This document shows positions 7,442 to 13,622 of a stretch of 16,173 bases of DNA, piece after piece (positions within the stretch are counted from its first letter, which is position 1; each line of letters starts with the position of its first letter). This stretch comes from Halobacteria archaeon (lineage in GTDB: Bacteria; Pseudomonadota; Gammaproteobacteria; UBA9214): NCBI GenBank assembly GCA_013041945.1, contig JABDRC010000106.1, positions 1 through 16,173 on the forward strand, written 5' to 3'. A model generated the notes under the pieces. The model had not been told where the DNA came from and did not search any database. It saw only the letters and a list, made by a program, of their open reading frames with translations. A program made the translations under genes and the position numbers.

Positions 7442-8681
7442 AACGCAATGCCTCCGCCGGATGGGTACGCGCCGCACGCCAGGCGGGATACAGTGTCGCC
7501 AGCAGGCTCAGCCCGAGGGCAACCGAGGCCATTCGCCAGACATCATCCCAGTGCAGTTCGGAAGGCACATCGCTGATGTAGTAAACGTCCGCGGACAGGA
7601 ACTGCACGTTGAAGAAGCTCTCAATGGCCGGAACGATGGTCTCTATATTCAGCGCAAGCGTGATCCCGCCCGCCACCCCCAGGGCAGTACCCAGTACCCC
7701 GATAACGACTCCCTGGATGATGAATATCAGCATAATCGAACGTGGCGACGCGCCCAGTGTTCGCAGGATCGCAATATCCGCGCGCTTGTCCGTGACTACC
7801 ATAATGAGGGTGGACACGATATTGAATGCGGCAACCGCGACAATCAGCGTAAGAATAATGAACATCACGCGCTTTTCAGTCTTGACCGCCCGGAAAAAAT
7901 TCGCATGGCGCCGGGTCCAGTCCTCGATCAGGTAGTCACCCTGCAGCCTGTCATACAGCTGCCGGCTGACCGTCGGTGCGTCGAATACATCATCCAGCCT
8001 CAGTCGCAGGCCGGTGACGCTGTCTTGCAGCCGGAGCAGGCGCGCCGCATCATCGATATGTACCAGCGCCACACCACGGTCATATTCGAACATCCCGACC
8101 TCGAACAGGGCCACCACGGTGAAGCGCCGCAAGCGGGGCATGATCCCCGTCGGACCCACCCTGATCTGCGGCGAGACGACGGTGATGGCATCGCCAACGC
8201 CGGCGCCCAGCGCCACCGCCAGTTCACGTCCGAGTATGATGCCGTACTCACCCGTCCTGAGCAGGTTGATGTCACCATCGATGATGTGGTTTACCACGTC
8301 GGACACGCCGTCCTCGACCCCGGGCAACACACCGCGCAGTATCGCGCCGCTGGTCTGCTTGCCGAGGCTCAGCATGGTTTCACCACGCACGTAAGGCGCC
8401 GCCGCGACGACATGCGGCTCGCCGGTGACGGTCTGCGCCAGGCCTTCCCAGTCCTCCAGTGTGCCGCCGAAGGTGGTCACGGTGGCATGCGAGGCCATGC
8501 CAAGAATGCGTGAACGCAGTTCCTTTTCGAATCCGTTCATGACGGACAGGACGGTTATCAGCGCCATCACCCCCAGCGCGATCCCCAGCATGGAAGTCAG
8601 CGAGATAAACGATATGAAATGTGTCCGTCGCTTGGTATGCGTGTAACGCAGGCCAATAAACAGCTCAAGTGGACGAAACAT
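7434..8681 (-). CDS. lolC: LolC/LolE-family lipoprotein-releasing permease
   Basis: This is the inner-membrane permease of the Lol lipoprotein-release complex. I chose ATG 8679-8681 (415 residues, close to LolC/LolE at about 400-414) because GGAAGG lies nine bases upstream and the family starts MFRPLELFIGLRY. An upstream in-frame start adds 16 unrelated residues. It has the MacB/FtsX arrangement: one helix at about 22-48, a large periplasmic domain to about 265, then three helices. GPTGIMPRLRRFTVVALF aligns in character with the LolC Hook region that recruits LolA. Only one LolC/E gene precedes lolD, and no second permease follows (comEC is next). It may therefore be a LolF-like permease acting as a homodimer, unless a lolE lies elsewhere. 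Confidence 0.93.
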   Translation of the reverse strand: MFRPLELFIGLRYTHTKRRTHFISFISLTSMLGIALGVMALITVLSVMNGFEKELRSRILGMASHATVTTFGGTLEDWEGLAQTVTGEPHVVAAAPYVRGETMLSLGKQTSGAILRGVLPGVEDGVSDVVNHIIDGDINLLRTGEYGIILGRELAVALGAGVGDAITVVSPQIRVGPTGIMPRLRRFTVVALFEVGMFEYDRGVALVHIDDAARLLRLQDSVTGLRLRLDDVFDAPTVSRQLYDRLQGDYLIEDWTRRHANFFRAVKTEKRVMFIILTLIVAVAAFNIVSTLIMVVTDKRADIAILRTLGASPRSIMLIFIIQGVVIGVLGTALGVAGGITLALNIETIVPAIESFFNVQFLSADVYYISDVPSELHWDDVWRMASVALGLSLLATLYPAWRAARTHPAEALRYE

Positions 8682-8842
8682 GGATGGTTTGCCTTCCGCG
8701 GCACTGGACAGTGGGCGATTATTACACACCCGGGGATAGAGTTTTACACTGAAATCCTCGCCTTGTGATTACCAGACGCAGTTGCCGGGCAAATGAAAAT
8801 ATCGGTACCGCTGATCGCCCCGACGCCGCTCACCTGCGTGCA

Positions 8843-8875
8843 GGCTGTCTGCCGTGCTGTTATTTTCAGACAGCC
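8843..8875 (-). terminator. Nine-base-pair inverted repeat downstream of the truncated regulator
   Basis: GGCTGTCTG at 8843-8851 pairs perfectly with CAGACAGCC at 8867-8875 across a 15-base loop. It lies about 100 bases past the stop of the minus-strand regulator gene, so it could end that transcript. No T-run follows on the minus strand. A Rho-independent terminator is therefore not secure, and it may be an operator or RNA structure. Confidence 0.35.
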
Positions 8876-8898
8876 AGCCCCGTGTGACACAGCCGCGT

Positions 8899-8944
8899 AC
8901 CGGGACATCTGCTGCCTGTTTCGACATTTGCAGGGTGTCCCGGT
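8899..8944. repeat. Nine-base-pair inverted repeat with a nested small stem
   Basis: ACCGGGACA at 8899-8907 pairs perfectly with TGTCCCGGT at 8936-8944. A smaller CCTG/CAGG stem (8915-8918 with 8931-8934) is nested inside. With the stem at 8843-8875 it makes a structured stretch of about 100 bases just after the truncated regulator gene. Its role is unknown; transcript-end structure is the simplest reading. Confidence 0.4.
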
Positions 8945-8974
8945 GCAGACATCGGACTTGAGTTCACGGCGGTA

Positions 8975-9457
8975 TCAGTTCTTGGTGAAGCCTGGTTGCT
9001 GCAACGTATGCGAAAAGAGCGAATCGTCGCCCGCGTACTTCAACTGCGAGTGGAGAGACTTGACCAGTCCACGTGACACCCAGGTTTCACCCGAATACAG
9101 CACCGGAATGGCCTTGCGGACAGAGGACACCACGCAGGCACGGTCCATCACGCCGGTGATACCCATGGAAAGCGCTTCCATCGTCTTGTTTCTGCTGTTC
9201 TTTTCCATGATCAGCAGGATCTTTGCGAAGGGAAAACTTTCATGAATGCTGCGCACCGCATCCCGCCCGTCCTGACTGACGGCCAGTTCATCCAGCAGGA
9301 TGACGTCACTGCAGGTCAGATCCTGCCAGATACCCGGGGCAGCCAGGCTGCCGTGCCGGGCAACGATTTGAAACTCGCTGCAGGCTTCGACGATATCCGC
9401 GCAGCGCGGGTAATCCTCCTTGCCTGCGATCACGAGCGTAATCCTTATTTTTTTCAT
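8975..9457 (-). CDS. Degenerate response-regulator receiver protein lacking its DNA-binding domain
   Basis: The 160 residues follow the fold order of a NarL/LuxR-type receiver. VILLDEL places the phospho-acceptor-like Asp56, and the SGETWVSRGLVKSL linker normally leads into a LuxR helix-turn-helix. Here the protein stops about 35 residues after that linker begins and no helix-turn-helix follows. Other receiver residues are eroded: the acidic pair after strand 1 is not in place (VIAGKED), the Thr/Ser after strand 4 is replaced (LLIMEKN), and the conserved Lys is Arg106. The ATG at 9455-9457 keeps strand 1 but has no clear Shine-Dalgarno. It is divergent from lapG by 195 bp and resembles the regulator upstream of the TolC gene (GETWV versus GEYWI). 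It may be a truncated gene in decay or a single-domain modulator. Confidence 0.7.
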   Translation of the reverse strand: MKKIRITLVIAGKEDYPRCADIVEACSEFQIVARHGSLAAPGIWQDLTCSDVILLDELAVSQDGRDAVRSIHESFPFAKILLIMEKNSRNKTMEALSMGITGVMDRACVVSSVRKAIPVLYSGETWVSRGLVKSLHSQLKYAGDDSLFSHTLQQPGFTKN

Positions 9458-9568
9458 AACTTTTTGTTTTTATGTGGTTTATAAAGTCTAGAGACAGCGC
9501 TGGCATGGTGCAATTGGACTTAGGTACCAAGCCGGCACGGCAGGCCGGGCACAGTGTAACGCATCGCA

Positions 9569-9662
9569 GTACGGGCATGAATCATCAAAGTCAGCGGGCC
9601 GGGCGGCCGATAACCCGCCTGATAACGACCGCCAACCCGGCCTGGATGATTCATGCCTGTAC
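9569..9662. repeat. 94-bp palindromic element with 18-bp inverted ends, overlapping the lapG start
   Basis: The ends at 9569-9586 and 9645-9662 are inverted copies that match at 17 of 18 positions, separated by 58 bases. Inside, GGCCGGG at 9597-9603 pairs with CCCGGCC at 9636-9642, so the whole unit can fold into one long interrupted hairpin. Each end contains ATGANTCAT, itself a small dyad. The right end contains the ATG of lapG (9653-9655) and its weak ribosome site. The shape suits a MITE or REP-like mobile palindrome, or a regulatory stem that hides the lapG start. No second copy is seen in this window. Confidence 0.65.
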
Positions 9663-10366
9663 ATCATGCACCGCGCGCAAGGACTGCCCGGAGACTGTTG
9701 CATTGCATCGCCCTGCTGCTGCTGCATACTGTCGGCAATCGGCCCGCAATTGCCGATAACATCACGCCCGATCCGCAAACCCTGGGGACGCTGGAACAAC
9801 AGTACGGCAGCCTGGCCCGTGCTCGCTACGAGCACTGGCAACACCTGATCTCGACCGGGGAGAACCTGAGTGACATCGAAAAGCTGACGCGCGTCAACAC
9901 CTTTTTCAACCAGGTCGAATTCGTCAACGACATCGATCACTGGGGCGTTGAAGACTACTGGGCAACACCCATGCAACTGCTTGCCTCCAACGGCGGGGAT
10001 TGCGAGGATTTCTCGATTGCGAAATACTTTACCCTGCGTCAGATGGGTATTCCGGCAAAGAACCTGCGTCTGACATACGTCAAGGCCCTCGAACTGAACC
10101 AGGCACACATGGTCCTGACGTACTTCCGGACACCGGATTCCGATCCACTGGTACTCGACAACCTGGTAAGCAAGATACAGAAGTCGTCCAGCCGTGATGA
10201 CCTGCTCCCGGTCTACAGTTTCAATGCGGAGGGTCTGTGGCTTGCAAGGGAACGCGGAAACGAACAGCATTTAGGCAGACCCGAGCGACTGAGCCGCTGG
10301 AACGAGGTCGTCGCGAGGATCAGCACGGAACAGCTGCTGCAGGTCGATATCCCGGCATTGCGCTGA
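9653..10366 (+). CDS. lapG: LapG-type periplasmic cysteine protease (transglutaminase-like)
   Basis: LapG cleaves the N-terminus of giant LapA-type adhesins in the periplasm and so frees them from the cell surface. LapD restrains it when cyclic-di-GMP is high. The 237 residues begin with a signal peptide: a basic region RARTARR, a hydrophobic core LLHCIALLLLHTVG, and a likely cleavage after AIA near residue 34. The catalytic triad is visible as Cys117 in GGDCEDFSIAKY, His152 in HMVLTYF and Asp169 in LVLDNL, with spacing close to known LapG. Asp116 and Glu118 beside the Cys match the calcium-binding acids. ATG 9653 is the earliest possible start, as a TGA lies two codons upstream; it falls inside the right end of the 94-bp palindrome. 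lapD follows after 38 bp. No adhesin substrate is encoded here. Confidence 0.95.
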   Translation: MPVHHAPRARTARRLLHCIALLLLHTVGNRPAIADNITPDPQTLGTLEQQYGSLARARYEHWQHLISTGENLSDIEKLTRVNTFFNQVEFVNDIDHWGVEDYWATPMQLLASNGGDCEDFSIAKYFTLRQMGIPAKNLRLTYVKALELNQAHMVLTYFRTPDSDPLVLDNLVSKIQKSSSRDDLLPVYSFNAEGLWLARERGNEQHLGRPERLSRWNEVVARISTEQLLQVDIPALR

Positions 10367-10404
10367 CCGTGACCGTCAACCGCATGCAAACGGAACGATA
10401 ATAA

Positions 10405-12375
10405 ATGACACTGTACAAGCAGATTTCCGCAGGCATAGTCCTGCTGTTTATTATTTGCTTTGCCGGTACGGTCTATATCAGCACCGGCAACCTCAAGCAT
10501 TTTCTTTCCATACAGCTGGATGCACATGCGCAGGACACCGCCACGTCCCTGGGTCTGTCCATTTCGCCACACATGCAGTCGAATGACCTGCCGGTCGTGG
10601 AAACCATGATCAGCGCGATTTTCAATCGCGGCAATTACCAGCGAATCGCACTGCTTTCCAACAGCGGTGAAACACTGGTAGAGAAAACGGCAAGCGGCGC
10701 CGCGAACAACGTACCGCAATGGTTCGTCAATGCCGTGTCACTCCATGCGCCGGCAGCCGAGGCCATGGTGATGGCGGGCTGGAAACAGGCCGGCAGTATT
10801 CATGTCACCAGCAATCCGGGCAATGCGCACCGTGAACTGTGGACGAACACCATCGACACATTCTGGCTGTTCCTCGCCTGTGCAGCAGTCCTGGTGGTGA
10901 TCGGGCTGCTGACACTGCGCATGTTGCTGGAGCCATTACGCAGGGTAGAACTTCAGGCAAGCGCGATCTGTGACAGCAATTACGAGGTACAGGATACACT
11001 GCCGCGCACACGCGAATTGCGCCGGGTCGTCATGGCAATGAACCGCCTGTCTGAAAAAGTCGGAACGTTTTTCTCCGAGCAGTCCGCCCTGACCGAAAAG
11101 CTTCGTGAACAGGCATACCGCGACACGGTGACCGGTCTCGGCAACCGACGCTACTTCGATCGCCAGATGGCTGCGCTATTGTCACGCAGCGACAATCCCA
11201 CCCAGGGTGCCCTGCTGTTGCTGGAACTGCATGACTTCGCCGGGGTGAACGACCGGGCGGGTTTTGCCGGCGGCGATGCCATACTGGAACGCATGGCGGA
11301 ACTGATCACGCTGCGGATCAGCGAGTTCGACAACTGTTTTGCAGCCCGCCTGTCAGGGGCCGGCTTTGGTATCGTGGCAACGGGACTGGCCCCCGGCGGC
11401 GCCGAGGAACTGGCGGCATCCCTGTGCCGGGATATGATGCAGCTGCGCGCCGACGGTCTCGTGGAGATCAATGAAATCGGCCATGTCGGCGTGTCCATGT
11501 GGCAATATCCGTGCACCCTGCCCGAACTGCTCGCGGAGGCAGATGTCGCGTTACGCGCCGCCCAGGCCTGCGGCTACAACACCTGGCAGCGTTTCGTCCC
11601 GCCTGCGGCCAACCAGTCGAAGATCTATGGCGCGGAACACTGGCGCATGCGCCTGCGTGAAGTGCTCGATGCAGGCCACATCATGCTCGAATCACAACCC
11701 GTCTACGGGACCGGCAGCCTGGCAAAATCGGTCATGCAGCATGAAGTCCTGTGCAGGATTCCGGATATTCGGGGAAACGGTATCGCAGCGAGTATTTTCA
11801 TGCCGATGGCCGAACGGCTCGGCCTGTCTTCACGGCTCGACAAGCTGACCGCGAACGCCCTGCTCGAGCACCTGCGCCACAGCAACGACCGGCTGGTCTA
11901 CGCGCTGAATCTTTCCGCCGGCGCGCTCCATGACGCGGTATTCATCCAGTGGCTGTGCGGACAGCTGGAACAATCCCCTTCCCTGTCCGCCCGTCTGCAG
12001 ATCGAATTTTCCGAGAATGCCGTGCATACAAACATGCAAAATGTCCGCAACCTGGTCCAGCGCCTCGCGGACATGGATTTTCGCTGCGGCATCGATCATT
12101 TCGGCAGGGGCTTTTTTTCGTTCGGCTACCTGCGGACACTGAAGGTGCATTATGTGAAAATCGACGGCAGCTATACGCAGGATATCGATACGGATGAAGA
12201 CAACCGGTTTTTCTTCCGGGCACTGACGGAAACTGCGCACAGCATCGATATGGAAGTCATTGCGCAATCCGTCGAAACACCGGCGGAACGCAAAACACTC
12301 GAGTCGCTCGATGTGGATGGTATACAGGGTTACCTGACAGGGAAGCCCGCCCCCCTCGTGCAGGCTGCCAGCTAG
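10405..12375 (+). CDS. lapD: LapD-type cyclic-di-GMP receptor (degenerate GGDEF-EAL, HAMP)
   Basis: LapD is an inner-membrane receptor that binds cyclic-di-GMP inside the cell and then sequesters LapG in the periplasm. The 656 residues show a helix at about 7-26, a periplasmic LapD/MoxY domain to about 150, a second helix at about 151-172, a HAMP segment, and GGDEF and EAL domains. Trp126 in MAGWKQAG corresponds to the family tryptophan that docks into LapG. The GGDEF site reads RLSGAGFGIV (about 315-324), so cyclase activity is not expected. The EAL domain reads EVL at 447-449, DHFG at 564-567 where DDFG is usual, and AQSVET at 620-625 where AEGVET is usual. Key phosphodiesterase residues are thus replaced while the fold remains, as expected of a receptor. 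It follows lapG by 38 bp in one operon. Confidence 0.95.
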   Translation: MTLYKQISAGIVLLFIICFAGTVYISTGNLKHFLSIQLDAHAQDTATSLGLSISPHMQSNDLPVVETMISAIFNRGNYQRIALLSNSGETLVEKTASGAANNVPQWFVNAVSLHAPAAEAMVMAGWKQAGSIHVTSNPGNAHRELWTNTIDTFWLFLACAAVLVVIGLLTLRMLLEPLRRVELQASAICDSNYEVQDTLPRTRELRRVVMAMNRLSEKVGTFFSEQSALTEKLREQAYRDTVTGLGNRRYFDRQMAALLSRSDNPTQGALLLLELHDFAGVNDRAGFAGGDAILERMAELITLRISEFDNCFAARLSGAGFGIVATGLAPGGAEELAASLCRDMMQLRADGLVEINEIGHVGVSMWQYPCTLPELLAEADVALRAAQACGYNTWQRFVPPAANQSKIYGAEHWRMRLREVLDAGHIMLESQPVYGTGSLAKSVMQHEVLCRIPDIRGNGIAASIFMPMAERLGLSSRLDKLTANALLEHLRHSNDRLVYALNLSAGALHDAVFIQWLCGQLEQSPSLSARLQIEFSENAVHTNMQNVRNLVQRLADMDFRCGIDHFGRGFFSFGYLRTLKVHYVKIDGSYTQDIDTDEDNRFFFRALTETAHSIDMEVIAQSVETPAERKTLESLDVDGIQGYLTGKPAPLVQAAS

Positions 12376-12516
12376 AGCAGACCGTCTTCATCGATCATCC
12401 ATCAGTTTATCCAGCTTGATGATTTCGCTGCGCACGCGCCCGGAGAGCTGTGCGACGCGCGGCAGGTCGGAGGCAGCTTCAGGCCCGATCCGATGCTGAC
12501 CGCTCTACGGCAGTGC
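12376..12516. other. Gene-free junction after lapD, probable deletion scar
   Basis: These 141 bases lie between the lapD stop and the first recognisable HlyD-like codons. I see no complete gene. On the minus strand about 39 codons are open down to a TGA at 12388-12390 and end in RSEIIKLDKLMDDR; I do not recognise them. In related loci the type I ABC transporter gene and the rest of the fusion-protein gene would lie here, so the deletion endpoint probably falls in this stretch. Confidence 0.4.
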
Positions 12517-12860
12517 TTCACTGGACCCGCATCGGGCCGGCCAATCTCACCTTCCTGTACCCGGATCAGGGCACCCGGAACGGACTAACTGCCTGTGATT
12601 GCGTAATTTACGTCAGTCTGCCGGCTAAACTCGAGCATATCAGTGCCGATACCATTACGGACGAGAGTGGCGAAAGCGTCTTCCTGATACGCGTCAGGAC
12701 AGAACGCAACCATCCTGGCACTGCGGATAAACCGTTGAAGTTCATCCCGGGCATGACTGCCGTGGTGGATATTCTCACCGGCGAAAAAAACGTGCCCCGG
12801 ATGGCCTGCTGAAACAGGTGCTGCGCTCACGGGAGCAGGTATTGACCGGGCGCTCGCTGG
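12517..12860 (+). pseudogene. Remnant of an HlyD/LapC-type membrane fusion protein (C-terminal, frameshifted)
   Basis: Translation from about 12517 gives the conserved C-terminal end of type I secretion membrane fusion proteins. It includes LEHISADTITDESGES, FLIRVRTERN, then IPGMTAVVDILTGEK. The frame then shifts between 12784 and 12799, in a stretch with runs of seven A and four C. The expected C-terminal tail continues in another frame as DGLLKQVLRSREQ; in the first frame a stop follows at 12810-12812. The part before about 12560 is already blurred (TACDCVIYVS where TAYD.xIYG is usual). The whole N-terminal two thirds (membrane anchor, coiled coil, lipoyl region) is missing. The gene is therefore dead. 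Its position between lapD and the TolC-family gene is where lapC is expected. Confidence 0.85.
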
Positions 12861-12863
12861 AAT

Positions 12864-13550
12864 ATGGAACAGACAGGTATGAAAACAGGCAAGCAACAGG
12901 ATCGCAAGACTGTCATTATTACGACCGGCAATGCATCGCTTGCCGCTCACTACACTCGCATCCTCGACAAGGAATACCGGGTCGTTGTTACTCCCACACT
13001 CGACGCATTCTTCGAACAGGCCGGTCAACAGGTGCCGGCGCTGCTGGTGCTCGATCCGGTGCTGGCCGAGACCGGGCTGGACGCAGCAGTCTCGAGGATC
13101 CTGGCCAGCCACCCCGGCATCCGTCTCATCGTTGTTGAAAGCGATGGCGGCGAGGCCATTGATCAGTACGCCCTGTTCAAGGCCGGTGTCCACGGCTTCT
13201 GCAGCGATGACATCTCGGCGGCACTGCTTAACAAGGCGGTCCAGCTGGTGCTCGAAGGCGAATACTGGATCCAGAGAAAACTCATTACCCGGGTAATCAG
13301 CGAAATCGCCCGGGACGTGGATACGATCGTTACCAGTCCGGACGGTCCGGATGACTCGCTGATCAGCTCGCTGACGCCGCGCGAACTGCAGGTCGCGCGC
13401 ATGGTGCACCTGGGCGGCAACAACAAGATGATTGCCAGAGAGCTTGACATCTCGGAACGCACCGTCAAGGCCCACCTCAGCGCCATCTTCAGAAAGCTCG
13501 ATATCGAAAACCGGTTGCACCTGGCCCTCTTCTTCAGTGGGAAAATGTGA
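12864..13550 (+). CDS. NarL/LuxR-type DNA-binding regulator with a pseudo-receiver domain
   Basis: The 228 residues contain an N-terminal receiver-like domain (about 15-130), the linker GEYWIQRKLI, and an intact LuxR helix-turn-helix at about 168-226 (SSLTPRELQVARM, then NNKMIARELDISERTVKAHL). The receiver keeps Asp64 in LVLDPVLAE but lacks the acidic pair after strand 1 (VIITTGNAS), the Thr/Ser (LIVVES) and the Lys (GFCSDD). Phosphorylation control is therefore unlikely, though DNA binding is expected. Start choice is uncertain between ATG 12864 and ATG 12879, and neither has a strong ribosome site. It directly follows the dead HlyD-like gene and precedes the TolC-family gene by 72 bp, so those genes are likely targets. 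The regulator at 8975-9457 is a truncated relative. Confidence 0.88.
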   Translation: MEQTGMKTGKQQDRKTVIITTGNASLAAHYTRILDKEYRVVVTPTLDAFFEQAGQQVPALLVLDPVLAETGLDAAVSRILASHPGIRLIVVESDGGEAIDQYALFKAGVHGFCSDDISAALLNKAVQLVLEGEYWIQRKLITRVISEIARDVDTIVTSPDGPDDSLISSLTPRELQVARMVHLGGNNKMIARELDISERTVKAHLSAIFRKLDIENRLHLALFFSGKM

Positions 13551-13566
13551 TATCCGAGGCAACCAT

Positions 13567-13603
13567 CCGGCAGCCTGCCGGCCTGGCCGCGCCCTGATCA
13601 GGG
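13567..13603. promoter_or_regulatory. Two dyads in the gap before the TolC-family gene
   Basis: CCGGCAG at 13567-13573 and CTGCCGG at 13575-13581 are perfect inverted arms around one base. CCCTGATCAGGG at 13592-13603 is a perfect 12-bp palindrome followed at once by five T. Both lie in the 72-bp gap between the regulator stop and the TolC-family start. They could be operator sites for the neighbouring LuxR-type protein or a weak attenuator. The palindrome has no natural loop, so a true terminator is doubtful. Confidence 0.4.
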
Positions 13604-13622
13604 TTTTTACGGGGAAACCGAG

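Larger units (their letters stand above)
8682..8974. other. Gene-free spacer between lolC and the truncated regulator gene
   Basis: These 293 bases hold no supported gene. I translated the minus-strand continuation past the regulator stop at 8975 in all three frames and found no LuxR-type helix-turn-helix. Next to lolC, a TAATAAT on the minus strand (about 8721-8727) with a TGTAAA 18 bases upstream is a weak promoter candidate for lolCD. The rest contains two strong inverted repeats, listed separately. Confidence 0.5.

Noticed and set aside
7461..8513. 350-codon open frame on the plus strand
   Set aside because: It is antisense to the LolC/E permease, which has clear family features. The antisense product is of low plausibility.
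9488..10270. 260-codon open frame on the minus strand
   Set aside because: It is antisense to lapG, whose catalytic triad is clear, and also crosses the palindromic element.
12784..12790. Run of seven A as a programmed frameshift site
   Set aside because: The gene lacks its N-terminal two thirds and has other damaged positions, so recoding would not restore a working protein. A decay mutation is simpler.
12450..12812. 120-codon open frame as an independent small gene
   Set aside because: Its conserved part is the C-terminus of an HlyD-type protein and the family tail continues in another frame, so it is a fragment and not a complete gene.
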